From contig JBFMDV010000005.1 in assembly GCA_040753875.1 (NCBI GenBank), forward strand, positions 485,990-549,989: a stretch of DNA of 64,000 bases. The letters run 5' to 3'. This document shows, piece by piece, positions 26,852-35,882 of the stretch; positions within the stretch are counted from its first letter, which is position 1; each line of letters opens with the position of its first letter. Below the pieces are notes generated by a model. The model did not search any database, was not told the DNA's origin, and saw only the letters and a list, made by a program, of their open reading frames with translations. This DNA comes from Candidatus Zixiibacteriota bacterium (GTDB lineage: Bacteria; Zixibacteria; MSB-5A5; GN15; FEB-12). The translations under genes were made by a program, and so were the position numbers.

Positions 26852-27372
26852 TACTTGATAACCTCCGGCGGAAGGTCCTTATTCCAGGTGAACTGCGGCT
26901 CCTCGTAGGTGAGCGGATAATCCCGTCGCAGCGGATGCCCTTCCAGATCGTCGGGCGTGAGGATCTTCGTCAAGTTAGGATGCCCGGCAAACACGATCCC
27001 CATCAGGTCCCACACCTCGCGCTCCATCATCTCCGCCCCTTTCCAAATCGGGGTGACGCTGGGGAGCTCTGGCTGATCGGCCTGAAGAACCGCTTTGAGG
27101 AAAAACCGGTGCTTGTGGGTCAGAGAGTAAAGGTTGTATATGACTTCAAACCGTCCTCCCATCTCCGCCTCGAACCCAAGCCAGTCCACTGAAGTCAGGT
27201 CTGCGAGGTAGCGAACATCGAGTTCGCCGTTCTCGTGGAGCGCATGGCAGATGTGCAATATGTCATCCGGCTTGACATAGAACGACTGATCCCCGCGAAA
27301 TCCATCTTCCCGAAGAATGGCGTCGCTAAACCGGCCGTTCAGAAATTCTCGAATCCGCTCTCTGATGTCCAT
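26851..27372 (-). CDS. nuoC: NADH-quinone oxidoreductase subunit C
   Basis: 173 residues, the 30-kDa subunit. The signature ERE-W-D-type region reads GAEMMEREVWDLMGIVFAGH and is followed by GHPLRRDYPLTYEEPQF. It supports NuoD on the peripheral arm. A 74-nt spacer, the widest in the operon, separates it from nuoB. No extra gene is visible there. Confidence 0.95.
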   Translation of the reverse strand: MDIRERIREFLNGRFSDAILREDGFRGDQSFYVKPDDILHICHALHENGELDVRYLADLTSVDWLGFEAEMGGRFEVIYNLYSLTHKHRFFLKAVLQADQPELPSVTPIWKGAEMMEREVWDLMGIVFAGHPNLTKILTPDDLEGHPLRRDYPLTYEEPQFTWNKDLPPEVIK

Positions 27373-27446
27373 ACTTTGTACTATTTTTCACAAGCACCAT
27401 TCAGCGAACGGCTTGGCGCAGAGTTCTTCTTGATCGTCACTATTGA

Positions 27447-27950
27447 TCAGCCGGCCTTGCGGCCCCATTCGTCACGCTGATCCTTCACGGACTCCCTGTC
27501 GATCTTTTCCTGGAGCTTGAGAATGCCATCCATCAGCTGTTCCGGACGAGGCGGGCAGCCAGGTACATACACATCGACCGGAATGATCCGATCTACGCCT
27601 TGAACGATAGCATAATTGTTAAATACACCGCCGCACGACGCGCAGGCCCCCATGGAAATCACCCACTTGGGATTCGGCATCTGATCGTAGAGCGTCCGGA
27701 TCACCGGCGCCATTTTCACCGAAACCCTGCCGGCGACAATCATCAGATCTGCCTGACGCGGCGATGGCCGCATCACTTCCATACCGTACCGCGCAAGATC
27801 GAAATGCGCCGCAAACGTGGAGATCATCTCAATTGCGCAACACGCGAGACCAAATCCAAGCGGCCACATCGACCGCTTGTGCGCCCAATTGACCATCTTG
27901 TCGACGGTCGTAAGTATGACCGAATCCGGGATTTTTTCTTCTAATCCCAC
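27447..27950 (-). CDS. nuoB: NADH-quinone oxidoreductase subunit B
   Basis: 167 residues. Ligands of the terminal cluster N2 are seen as the tandem Cys pair in [10 protein letters not shown] plus GACASCGG and [10 protein letters not shown]. It hands electrons to quinone. Overlaps the end of nuoA by 10 nt. Confidence 0.96.
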   Translation of the reverse strand: MGLEEKIPDSVILTTVDKMVNWAHKRSMWPLGFGLACCAIEMISTFAAHFDLARYGMEVMRPSPRQADLMIVAGRVSVKMAPVIRTLYDQMPNPKWVISMGACASCGGVFNNYAIVQGVDRIIPVDVYVPGCPPRPEQLMDGILKLQEKIDRESVKDQRDEWGRKAG

Positions 27951-28297
27951 TTTAGCGCTCCCCGGCCCAATTCATAGATATAGCCGATAAGAATCAGGGC
28001 AATGAATATCAAAACGGAGAAGAAACCGAAAAGGCCAAGATCGCGAGCGACAATAGCCCAGGGAAGCAGGAAGATCACCTCTATGTCAAAGAGGATAAAA
28101 GAGATGGCGATCAAAAAGAACTTGATAGGCACCGGGTCTTTGGTGGTCCCAACAGGCTCGATACCGCATTCATACGGCTGCCCTTTCCGCCCAAGCTTGG
28201 TCCGCTTGCCGAAAAAGATCGAAAGAAACGTCAGTAGCAAGGCAAGAAAGACGGCAAACACGAACAGAAAGAGAATCGGGTAAAAGGTCTCAAACAT
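27941..28297 (-). CDS. nuoA: NADH-quinone oxidoreductase subunit A
   Basis: 118 residues with three membrane helices and the conserved loop [20 protein letters not shown] that contacts the quinone cavity. It is the first gene of the nuo operon. A promoter-like element lies ~40-70 nt upstream. Confidence 0.95.
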   Translation of the reverse strand: MFETFYPILFLFVFAVFLALLLTFLSIFFGKRTKLGRKGQPYECGIEPVGTTKDPVPIKFFLIAISFILFDIEVIFLLPWAIVARDLGLFGFFSVLIFIALILIGYIYELGRGALKWD

Positions 28298-28339
28298 TTC
28301 TGCGCCAACACCTTCGCACGTGCCAAAAACGGTTCGTCA

Positions 28340-28368
28340 ACTTTACCGCTTGACCGGGGTAAAGTCAA
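28340..28368 (-). promoter_or_regulatory. Likely promoter of the nuo operon
   Basis: On the minus strand, TTGACT (28363-28368), 17 nt, TAAAGT (28340-28345). Transcription would start near 28333, giving a ~36-nt leader before nuoA. The -10 box is only a 4/6 match. The rest of 28298-28540 shows nothing else clear. Confidence 0.5.
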
Positions 28369-28540
28369 CTGCTTTTTATGGACAACTTCGCTATGGTAAC
28401 TCCGGTTTGCACCATACATATGAGTCAGTAACTACACAATATTCGGCTGTCATATAAGAAGTTAGAACAATCGATAACGAGAGCTGGTTCCGACTGCATA
28501 TTGCGGGCTTGCGACTCTCGTCACGAACTCGAAACTGAGT

Positions 28541-29008
28541 TCAGGCTCCAAATCTTACCTTGAATCCCGTAAGTAGGGTCTGGACTTTGAGCCATTGCTT
28601 GAGCGAAGATTGGTCGAATGAGCCGTACGCTTTGGATGATCCGGATACACGGATCCCCTTGGCATTCGTATCAATCTCCAGGTGACCGCCCCCTTCGACC
28701 CGATACCCGTTGTCGGAGAACTCGACGCGATCCTTACCGCGGTGCCAACGATACTTGAGGTGATTATTCACTGAAAATCGCTCGACAAGATTGGCGTGGT
28801 ATGGGTATTCTTTTACCGCCCCATACACGAACCAGCGTTGCTCGCCATTCGTGATGATAACAAATTTGCAGTCGGTGGATGTCGATGCGGGGCTTGGTTT
28901 CGCCAAGAGCTCGGCCGAGAAATTGATAATCTCGAAATTGGGCGCGGTTACTTTCACTGGCCTATCCGTATGTGGTTGGAGAATATCCATCCTCGCTTCC
29001 ATTTCCAT
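28541..29008 (-). CDS. Janus/Ocnus (PHPT1-like phosphohistidine phosphatase) family protein
   Basis: Up to 155 residues; in-frame ATGs at 29008, 29002 and 28990 make the exact start uncertain, and it overlaps the PHP gene by 37-55 nt. I do not find a common bacterial family, but the core lines up by eye with animal 14-kDa phosphohistidine phosphatase. The opening strand CKFVIITN matches FKYVLI. KEYPYHANLVERF matches the catalytic WAEYHADIYDKV segment, with His aligned. EGGGHLEI...IRVSGSSKAYGS matches the GGGRI...IHVYGYSMAYGP segment. In animals the enzyme removes phosphate from protein His. Its partner here is unknown; the operon adds a PHP phosphoesterase, an MFS transporter and an HD hydrolase. 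Confidence 0.65.
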   Translation of the reverse strand: MEMEARMDILQPHTDRPVKVTAPNFEIINFSAELLAKPSPASTSTDCKFVIITNGEQRWFVYGAVKEYPYHANLVERFSVNNHLKYRWHRGKDRVEFSDNGYRVEGGGHLEIDTNAKGIRVSGSSKAYGSFDQSSLKQWLKVQTLLTGFKVRFGA

Positions 29009-30003
29009 GTTTCTACTCGATACAAACCGGGTTCGTTCACACGGTACGTTGCCCGCGAGTCAGTAACTTCATATATCGGTCTGCCGTTCCGCAAAACCTT
29101 AATACGGGCGCGCGCTGGAAGTATGATCTCCAGCACTGTATCGTTCCGGAACTCTACCTGACCGCCCGACACCGCCGATTCCGAGCCGTTCTGCGCTGAG
29201 AAATCGAACCCATCGGCGTCCCCCCATCGCAAATTGGCGAAGAACAGACGGCAGTCCCGTATCGCGTCGTAGAGCTGCTGCTTGGCGGTTGCAAAATCGC
29301 GGGACATCGGTTCCCGCAGTAGAACATACGTCCGCAACGAACGAAAATGCACTTTGTACGGGAATATCTCCACCCGCAACGGCCCGATCTGTATCGGGAA
29401 GGCATGGGCATCGACCGCGGCGATTCCAGCGCATTTCCTCCTGAGATTGATCTCGTCCCACCGCTGGAGTGTAGTTCTTGGCGGGCCAACCATTGATTTA
29501 CGAGGCGAGAATGCCATTATCAGCTTGTTATATGGTCTCAGCCGCTCCATCCATTCGGACATCTGATTCCAGAGCTCGATGCCGGTGAACTTATCGCACG
29601 ACCAGTCTGTCCACGGGAACGGCGGGTACTTCCCCAGCCGGTCGCGAATTTCATCGGGATGCGCTATAATCCCCACAGCCCTGTCCTCAGCTCCGGCCGC
29701 TACAACCTGCGAGGCGGTGAAGTCCGGCGGATACACACTCGGAGAATCAAACAGGAGATAGTGATTGTTATCCTCGGCGTCGTTGTGTTCGTAGCCAACT
29801 GTGACCAACGTATTGCCGTAAAACCCCTCTTTACCGTTTTCCTTGTTGGAGAGAGTCATATGGTCGGTGAACATCATGAAATCGAGCCCCACCTCCTGTC
29901 CAATCGCCGCCACTTCTTCTATGGTCTTCGTGCCATCGGACTCGGTAGTGTGGACATGGATCACACCCGAGTAGCAATGCCAGTTGCCTACGTTGTTAGC
30001 CAT
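28954..30003 (-). CDS. PHP-domain metal-dependent phosphoesterase-like protein
   Basis: 349 residues. The N-terminal two thirds are a PHP domain with metal-binding motifs VIHVHTTESDGT, MFTDHM, GIIAHPDE and AVDAHAF. The last ~90 residues form a separate beta-rich part (RIKVLRNGRPIYEVTDSRAT). PHP proteins hydrolyse phosphoesters of sugars, nucleotides or peptides; the substrate is not evident. The start overlaps the MFS gene by 8 nt and the end overlaps the PHPT1-like gene. Confidence 0.85.
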   Translation of the reverse strand: MANNVGNWHCYSGVIHVHTTESDGTKTIEEVAAIGQEVGLDFMMFTDHMTLSNKENGKEGFYGNTLVTVGYEHNDAEDNNHYLLFDSPSVYPPDFTASQVVAAGAEDRAVGIIAHPDEIRDRLGKYPPFPWTDWSCDKFTGIELWNQMSEWMERLRPYNKLIMAFSPRKSMVGPPRTTLQRWDEINLRRKCAGIAAVDAHAFPIQIGPLRVEIFPYKVHFRSLRTYVLLREPMSRDFATAKQQLYDAIRDCRLFFANLRWGDADGFDFSAQNGSESAVSGGQVEFRNDTVLEIILPARARIKVLRNGRPIYEVTDSRATYRVNEPGLYRVETWKWKRGWIFSNHIRIGQ

Positions 30004-31321
30004 GACTGAGCTTCTGCGTGTGCGGCACTTTTCTGAAGATGAACAGCCCGATCAACACCATAGCGGCCAGCGACAGCACGCCCATCTTATACGGGAGTTT
30101 GGCGGCATCCGTGCTCGTGAGATGAAGAAACTCCGCTACGCGGCTGCCCAACGCGCGCTCGGGATGAAAGAGATACACCATGCCGGTCCAGACGAGTGGC
30201 CCCACAATCGCAGCAGCCCGACCCGACAGCGAGAAGATACCGAAGAACCGACCCAATTGGTCGTGCGACACCAGTTCCGCCAGCATCGGACGAGTGGTGG
30301 TCCAAAGTCCGCCGAGGAAAATGCCAACCATCGATCCAAGCAGCCAAATGACAGCCATATTGTCAACCAGCACAAACATGAGAAGCGCCACAACCCACCC
30401 GGTGAAAATCACGACGAGCAGCTTCTTGAGCGACCATCGCTCTGCAATTTTACCTATGACAAACGAGCCGATCACCGCTGAGATGGTCGATATGATCAGG
30501 AACAACGATATCTGGCTTTCAGCCAACCCAAGCACGACAGAGCAATACAGCCCGATATTCAGAATCACGGTGGCGACGGCATCCTCCACGAAATAATCGG
30601 CGATCAGAAAACGAAGAACACCCGGATACTGGCGTGTGTTCCTGAGTCCATCCCAAACCTCACGATAGGCGGTTGCTATTGGTACTCTCTGCGGCTGATG
30701 TCCTTTTCGCTCGCGCACCCAGAAATAGAGCGGTAGCGCGAAAACCAAAAACAGGAACGCTGTCGGTAAAAATGCGCCAGCCTTGCCGGAGCCATCGACA
30801 TACGGAATCTCGACTGAAAAGAGCGAACCGGTGACAAACGGCAACACCAGGATCATGCCAATTATAGAGCCGATATAGCCAAACGCCACGCCAACGCCCG
30901 AAACAAACCGTGCCTGTTTTCCCTCGGCGACCGAATATAGTAGCGCGTTGTAGAACGGCATGCCCCCTTCATAGCTGAAATTCGCGATAACAAACAAGAC
31001 GATGAGTCCCAGTATCGGGCCGGTCGCCGCCACCGACATGGCGCCCACAGACAGACAACAAGTCACGGTGAACAGAAGCAGAAACAGTTTCTTCTTGGCG
31101 GAATGGTCCGACAGCGCCCCCAGCGCGGGAAGCAGTGCCGCAGCAATCACCATCGATACGGCGAACGCAATGTCGAAATAGTGATCGCTGTAGTGCAGGT
31201 CTTCGACAATGTATCGCTTCAAATAGAGTGAAACGATATTCATCGAATAGATCGTGTTGGCGAAATCGTACAGCGACCAGGCGATGACGTCTTTCCGCCA
31301 GACAGAACGCAGTTTGGTCAT
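29996..31321 (-). CDS. MFS transporter, UMF1 / Atg22-like
   Basis: 441 residues and about 12 membrane helices. The N-terminus KDVIAWSLYDFANTIYSMNI and the cytoplasmic loop PALGALSDHSAKKKLFLL fit the UMF1 branch (related to vacuolar effluxer Atg22). An unusually hydrophilic middle loop contains RERKGHQPQR. The cargo is unknown. It starts 3 nt after the HD gene and overlaps the PHP gene. Confidence 0.85.
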   Translation of the reverse strand: MTKLRSVWRKDVIAWSLYDFANTIYSMNIVSLYLKRYIVEDLHYSDHYFDIAFAVSMVIAAALLPALGALSDHSAKKKLFLLLFTVTCCLSVGAMSVAATGPILGLIVLFVIANFSYEGGMPFYNALLYSVAEGKQARFVSGVGVAFGYIGSIIGMILVLPFVTGSLFSVEIPYVDGSGKAGAFLPTAFLFLVFALPLYFWVRERKGHQPQRVPIATAYREVWDGLRNTRQYPGVLRFLIADYFVEDAVATVILNIGLYCSVVLGLAESQISLFLIISTISAVIGSFVIGKIAERWSLKKLLVVIFTGWVVALLMFVLVDNMAVIWLLGSMVGIFLGGLWTTTRPMLAELVSHDQLGRFFGIFSLSGRAAAIVGPLVWTGMVYLFHPERALGSRVAEFLHLTSTDAAKLPYKMGVLSLAAMVLIGLFIFRKVPHTQKLSHG

Positions 31322-31324
31322 GAA

Positions 31325-31882
31325 CTAAATACCAAGCTGGCCGGAGATGGTCATCATGCCGTCGCGGACCAGAAGCAGGAATTTTTCGAGGTCCAGTCCG
31401 AGGTTGGAGCAGGCAGCCATGTTCTCGCGGGTAGCGCCCGCGGCAAACCGTTTCTCTTTGAATCGCCGCAGCATGAACTCGGCATCAATAGGAGCAAGCT
31501 TCTTCTCCGGGTGCATCAGCGCACAGGCCACGATGAATCCGGTGGTGGGGTCAACCGAATAAAGCGCCCAATCCAGTTTGCTCTTACAAGGGACATGCCC
31601 CGGATGGGCGTGGATGGCGTAGATCATGTCGGCCGGTAGCTCGTATTTGGCCAACCACTCTTCGGTTAGGTACGTGTGACGGGGTGCGTCATCTTTGGTC
31701 TCGTTGTAGTCGAGGTCATGCACCAAACCTACCAGCCCCCAGTAATCCGGGTCTTCACCAAGCTCCACTGCCAGCCGCCGCATGCCGGCCTCTACCGCCA
31801 AGATGTGTTTGAGCAGATTGTTGACGCCGATTTTCTCGACGACCAATTGATATGCGGATTCACGGGTAAGATTGAGATTCAT
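31325..31882 (-). CDS. HD-domain hydrolase
   Basis: 185 residues. Metal-binding HD motifs are present: the first His near NNLLKHILAVE, the HD pair in GLVHDLDYNET, then RHTYL and YAIHAHPGH. HD proteins of this size usually hydrolyse phosphate esters of nucleotides. First gene of the HD/MFS/PHP/PHPT1-like set. No clear promoter. Confidence 0.85.
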   Translation of the reverse strand: MNLNLTRESAYQLVVEKIGVNNLLKHILAVEAGMRRLAVELGEDPDYWGLVGLVHDLDYNETKDDAPRHTYLTEEWLAKYELPADMIYAIHAHPGHVPCKSKLDWALYSVDPTTGFIVACALMHPEKKLAPIDAEFMLRRFKEKRFAAGATRENMAACSNLGLDLEKFLLLVRDGMMTISGQLGI

Positions 31883-31947
31883 GGTGGGGTCAATAAACGC
31901 CCGAACGTGGAGTAAGTCAAGAAATGGGTTCAGGACTCCAGCGCGCC

Positions 31948-32877
31948 CTACTTCCCAGCCTTCTTCTTGCTCACGTACAGCATATCCAGATACCCCACGC
32001 CGCGAGAGCCAAAATACGATTCCTGTTTCGCATACACCGGGTCCCGAAGTGCCGAGCCGAGCGTCACAAACGAGTATCCCTCATCCTCAAGCGCCGTCAA
32101 CATATCGTCGAGATACGTTGCGTTCAGACGGTTGGCGCGGAGCCGAAGGATCTGCTTTACCGGACGCCCGACCAGTTGCTCCGCCAAATCCTCAGAACGC
32201 TCAATCTGGTCAATAACATGATTAACATACTCATTAAGCAACCGCTCGTACTGCGCGCTGTCTGGGACTTTGCCGAATTTCTGCATCGCCAGGTCGTAGG
32301 TAAAATCATCCGGCACGACAGAAGCGTGCGCTACCACGTTGCCAACACCGGCCAGGTAATCCCGTATCTTGGTTTTTGTCTTTGGGTCCGTGCCATAATG
32401 CAGGAACGGATACCGGAAATACCGGGCCTTCTGTCCGAACCCCACGAGCATCTCCTCGATTTCGCGCTGGCCGGACTGTATCTCCTGCATGAATTGATCC
32501 GTGCTGAGTCCCTCGATATCCTGATTGGAATAGGTCATCGTCCCAAGGCCATGCCCCTCGTTCAGCCAGTCCCCCAGCAGGTCGTACTGTCCATCGATGT
32601 TCAGCCCTACCACAAATCCGGTCGCTGTGATCTCATGCTTCCGGAGTGCTTCGAGTATCATATACGTGATCGCGTTGGCATCGACCTCGCCAAACGACAG
32701 CGCTGCCGGCAGTTCATCGAACGTGATCGCGATCTGCTTTCCTGTGCTGGGCTTTGCGGGCTTCTGATCCTGTGCCTTGGAATCGGCCGGACCGGTGAGC
32801 ACAGTCAACAGAGCAATCACAAAGGCGAGTCTCTTTGCGGATGATATCGCTGAACCTGACTGCCGTGTCATGGTCAT
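31948..32877 (-). CDS. Exported polysaccharide deacetylase-like protein with altered metal site
   Basis: 309 residues from the ATG at 32877, which overlaps the pyruvate kinase stop (ATGA). A signal peptide is seen (FVIALLTVLTG, cut near SKA). The NodB-like fold begins AITFDELPAALSFGE and includes RYPFLHYGTDPKTK. In active members the second motif is of the type NHTFSHPDL and gives two His metal ligands. Here the same position reads TMTYSNQDI, so both His are lost (Met and Asn instead). It is therefore probably catalytically inactive or uses another chemistry. It is coupled to pyk by overlap, with no obvious metabolic link. Confidence 0.75.
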   Translation of the reverse strand: MTMTRQSGSAISSAKRLAFVIALLTVLTGPADSKAQDQKPAKPSTGKQIAITFDELPAALSFGEVDANAITYMILEALRKHEITATGFVVGLNIDGQYDLLGDWLNEGHGLGTMTYSNQDIEGLSTDQFMQEIQSGQREIEEMLVGFGQKARYFRYPFLHYGTDPKTKTKIRDYLAGVGNVVAHASVVPDDFTYDLAMQKFGKVPDSAQYERLLNEYVNHVIDQIERSEDLAEQLVGRPVKQILRLRANRLNATYLDDMLTALEDEGYSFVTLGSALRDPVYAKQESYFGSRGVGYLDMLYVSKKKAGK

Positions 32878-34283
32878 CTCACCTGATGGAACATCATGAA
32901 ATTGGTTGGTGCCGTGGAGCCAAACGGCGCCCCGCCGGTGATAACCACCGTCTCCCCTTTGGCGCCCAGCGAATACTTGGCACATAGTTCGTCCACCACG
33001 GCCAGCATATCGGCAAACGATTTCGGTTGCTTGATCTGTATCGGGTACACCGACCGAAACAATGACAACTGACGCATCACCTGCTGGTCCGGTGTGAGCG
33101 CTATGATAGGCTGAGTAGGAAACAGATTGGACAGCATTTGGGCTGTGAAGCCCGATGTTGTAAACGCAAATATCATCATTGCGCCGGTATGCATATCGGC
33201 CCGGCTGACCGCCTCGGCAATCGCAAACGGAATCGGCGGCACGACCGTCCGGTCCCGCTGTCCCAGCTCCGGAGGGTGGCACGAGGGCTCGGTCGTCTCG
33301 ATCACCGAAGTCATTGTTTGGACAGCCTCGAGCGGGTATTGCCCGGTGGCGGTCTCGGCCGAGAGCATGACGGCATCAGCGAAATCGAACACCGCACCCG
33401 CCACATCGTTGATCTCAGCTCTCGTCGCTCGTGGCGAGAACCGCATCGACTCCAGCATTTGCGTGGCCACGATCACCGGCTTGTGGTGTCGGTTCGCCAG
33501 CGCCAATATCTTTTTCTGAAGCCGAGGCAACTCGGCCGGTGGGAGTTCGACGCCCAGGTCACCGCGAGCGACCATGACGCCATCGGCTACCAGCAGGATA
33601 TTCTCCAGGTCTTCAATCGCCTCGCGCTTTTCGAGTTTGGCGATCACGCGCTGGTGCCCCTTGGCGCGATGAATCAGGCTTTTCGCCTGAAGGATATCAT
33701 CGCCGGAACGCACAAACGACACCGCCAGATAGTCGGCATCCGATGCTACCGCTGAGGCAATATCGGCCTTGTCCTTCTCCGTTATGGTTGGTATCTCTAT
33801 CGTGCTGTCCGGGAGGTTGATCCCTTTTGCGGGAAGTACTGTCCCTGCGTTCAGAGCCTTGAGTACTACCTCACGACTTGAGGCCTTCAGCACTTCAAAT
33901 GCCAGTACGCCGTCATCAACGAATACCCTCTCCCCCTTCTTCACTGATTTGAGAATGGCCGGATGGTTAACACCGACCGTGCTACCAGCCAGGTTCGAGG
34001 TCCCCGATGTCAAGGTAATGTGTTGTCCCATGCTGATCGGCAATGACCCCTCAAACCGTTCAAGCCTGAACTTAGGTCCGGACAGGTCGAATAGGATTCC
34101 GACCGGGTACGGGGCCCCTTTGGTCCCCTGGCGAATCGTTCGAACGGCTTTGGCGTAATCGGCACTGTCTCCGTGCGAACAATTGACACGGAAGACGTTG
34201 ACGCCTGCCTCCACGAGGCGGCGGATGATAGTCGGATTGGCTATAGCAGGACCATAAGTGGCCAGAATCTTGGTTTTCTTCAT
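32874..34283 (-). CDS. pyk: Pyruvate kinase
   Basis: Converts phosphoenolpyruvate and ADP to pyruvate and ATP. I start it at MKKTKILATYGPAIANP (34283), giving 469 residues of normal length; the longer frame to 34421 adds unrelated residues. Conserved parts are FRVNCSHG, LFDLSGPKFRLE, VIAKLEKREAIEDLENIL (active Lys and Glu), VMVARGDLGVELPP, PVIVATQMLESM and MLSAETATGQYP. There is no good ribosome binding site before this ATG. Confidence 0.95.
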   Translation of the reverse strand: MKKTKILATYGPAIANPTIIRRLVEAGVNVFRVNCSHGDSADYAKAVRTIRQGTKGAPYPVGILFDLSGPKFRLERFEGSLPISMGQHITLTSGTSNLAGSTVGVNHPAILKSVKKGERVFVDDGVLAFEVLKASSREVVLKALNAGTVLPAKGINLPDSTIEIPTITEKDKADIASAVASDADYLAVSFVRSGDDILQAKSLIHRAKGHQRVIAKLEKREAIEDLENILLVADGVMVARGDLGVELPPAELPRLQKKILALANRHHKPVIVATQMLESMRFSPRATRAEINDVAGAVFDFADAVMLSAETATGQYPLEAVQTMTSVIETTEPSCHPPELGQRDRTVVPPIPFAIAEAVSRADMHTGAMMIFAFTTSGFTAQMLSNLFPTQPIIALTPDQQVMRQLSLFRSVYPIQIKQPKSFADMLAVVDELCAKYSLGAKGETVVITGGAPFGSTAPTNFMMFHQVR

Positions 34284-34526
34284 GGCGGGCAGAAAGGCAC
34301 AAGGGGACGAACTTAGCAACAAAAAACGGGTCAAAAGGGGGCCGGACAAGTCGATTCCGACAGAATTACCGCCTCGTAAGCAATTGTTTAACAACAGCAT
34401 AACCGAAAACCCTGGCTGCATCGCAAGGTAGCTCTTCCCTTTTGGTGTATAATGCCATATATTATGGCCCCCGTTGACAGCAGACGATCTGAAAGGGACT
34501 TTACAAATTCAAAGGGGTAGGAAGGT

Positions 34527-34895
34527 ATGTCTAAGAAGGTTTTGATAGCCGTGAACAACATGATCTTCACCTCCAAGATCATGTCGGTACTCGACAACAT
34601 GGAGGCCGAGGGGATCAAGGCGATCCGCTCAGACGAGATCTTTACCAAAGCTCAGGAGTTGCGCCCCGACCTGATCATTATCGATCTCAATCTGAACGGT
34701 ATCGAGGCCCCATCGCTCATTAACAAGCTCCGCTCGTATGGCGCCACCAAGACGATACCGATTGTCTGCTATTCGCCGCACGTGCTGGCGGACCAGATGA
34801 AGGCGGCCATGACCGCCGGCGCCACTGAAGTACTGCCGAACTCGAAAATGACCTCACGCATGCAGCAGGTGCTGGGCAAGTACATCGGCAACTAA
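34527..34895 (+). CDS. Stand-alone receiver-like protein, acidic pocket lost
   Basis: 122 residues with the receiver fold. The phosphoacceptor Asp53 (LIIIDLNLNG) and a Ser at the Thr/Ser position (IVCYSPHV) are kept. The Mg-binding acidic pair at the start is replaced by Asn (AVNNM), and the Lys motif reads NSKM. It probably is not phosphorylated in the usual way and may act as a pseudo-receiver. The ATG follows AGGAAGGT. A TATAAT at 34448-34453 has no good -35 box. It is followed by a strong terminator. Confidence 0.8.
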   Translation: MSKKVLIAVNNMIFTSKIMSVLDNMEAEGIKAIRSDEIFTKAQELRPDLIIIDLNLNGIEAPSLINKLRSYGATKTIPIVCYSPHVLADQMKAAMTAGATEVLPNSKMTSRMQQVLGKYIGN

Positions 34896-34917
34896 GCCTA
34901 CTGACGGCTTGTTATAG

Positions 34918-34944
34918 AACCGGGACGATTGTCCCGGTTTTTTT
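34918..34944 (+). terminator. Intrinsic terminator after the receiver gene
   Basis: AACCGGGAC (34918-34926), loop GATT, GTCCCGGTT (34931-34939), then T to 34944. A very strong intrinsic terminator. The next start codon follows directly at 34945. Confidence 0.9.
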
Positions 34945-35325
34945 ATGCGAATTATCGAACTACACATCGAGGTGAGCGACTTGGAACGGTCGCTTGCGTT
35001 CTATCAGCAGATTCTGCCCCACGCAAAAGTGACCCGTTGGGACGATGGCTCCGCCCTTGCCCTGGTGCTTAATGATGGTTCCGCATTTGGCCTGTGGCAA
35101 AAGGGGAAGCAGGGGGTGTTCGCGGGCCGGGCGGCCGAACATCTGCATTTCGCATTGCAGGTCTCTGACACCGAATTTCAAGAGACAAAGACCCGCCTGA
35201 TTTCGCTGGGGGTCGAGATTCAGGAGCGTACCTGGAAAGGGGGACAACGTTCGGTCTATTTCACGGACCCCGACGGTCACCAGGGGGAGTTCATCACCTG
35301 CGACTGGAACGAACTGACTTCGTAA
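34945..35325 (+). CDS. VOC (glyoxalase-like) protein
   Basis: 126 residues, one complete VOC module: MRIIELHIEVSDLERSLAFY at the start, LHFALQVSD in the middle and SVYFTDPDGHQGEF at the end with likely metal ligands. The ATG is immediately after the T-run of the upstream terminator, so there is no room for a ribosome binding site other than inside the hairpin. The next ATG in frame is far inside the domain, so the start is probably right. Substrate unknown. Confidence 0.8.
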   Translation: MRIIELHIEVSDLERSLAFYQQILPHAKVTRWDDGSALALVLNDGSAFGLWQKGKQGVFAGRAAEHLHFALQVSDTEFQETKTRLISLGVEIQERTWKGGQRSVYFTDPDGHQGEFITCDWNELTS

Positions 35326-35383
35326 TGGATCTTTCGCGACTTCTGTGTCGTATATCCTACCTTCAACCCACAAGGAGGTGCAC

Positions 35384-35872
35384 ATGACAGTTCAAGAACG
35401 ACAGGACAAGCTGGTTTCCTATGGGAAGGCACCGGAACAACTCCGCAAGGCCTTGGGCGATTTTCCCAAAGAAGTTTGGAAATACAAACCGGCGCCGAAC
35501 CGGTGGAGTATTCACGAGATCATCATCCACCTGGCTGACGCCGAGGCCAACTGCTACATCCGCGCTCGCCGTTTTGTCGCAGAACCGGGGAAAGCTGTCA
35601 TGGCGTATGACCAGGACAGCTGGGCCGAGAAACTGGGATATCATTCGCAGAGCGCCGATGCCGCCCTTGAACTGTTCGGGTTGCTTCGCAGAATGAATCA
35701 CGGACTATTGAAGTCTGTACCGCAGGATGTCTGGGATTCGCACACGGTCGAACATTCGGAAGTGGGGACTATGACACTCGACCAATTTCTGGAGATATAC
35801 GACCGCCACACGCCGGGGCATATCCGCCAGATGCAGGAGAACTACCGGCACTGGAAAGAGCACCGGAAGTAA
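35384..35872 (+). CDS. DinB / YfiT-like metal-dependent protein
   Basis: 162 residues from the ATG at 35384, chosen because it follows AAGGAGGTG at 4 nt; the frame extends to 35345 but that part is not needed. It forms a DinB-type four-helix bundle with metal-binding His in WSIHEIIIHLADAE and RHTPGHIRQM. The family includes thiol S-transferases and many uncharacterised members. It may follow the VOC gene in one unit. Confidence 0.85.
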   Translation: MTVQERQDKLVSYGKAPEQLRKALGDFPKEVWKYKPAPNRWSIHEIIIHLADAEANCYIRARRFVAEPGKAVMAYDQDSWAEKLGYHSQSADAALELFGLLRRMNHGLLKSVPQDVWDSHTVEHSEVGTMTLDQFLEIYDRHTPGHIRQMQENYRHWKEHRK

Positions 35873-35882
35873 GCGGGCGCCG

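Noticed and set aside
31924..32844. 306-codon plus-strand frame
   Set aside because: Antisense to the deacetylase-like gene, which has a signal peptide and family motifs.
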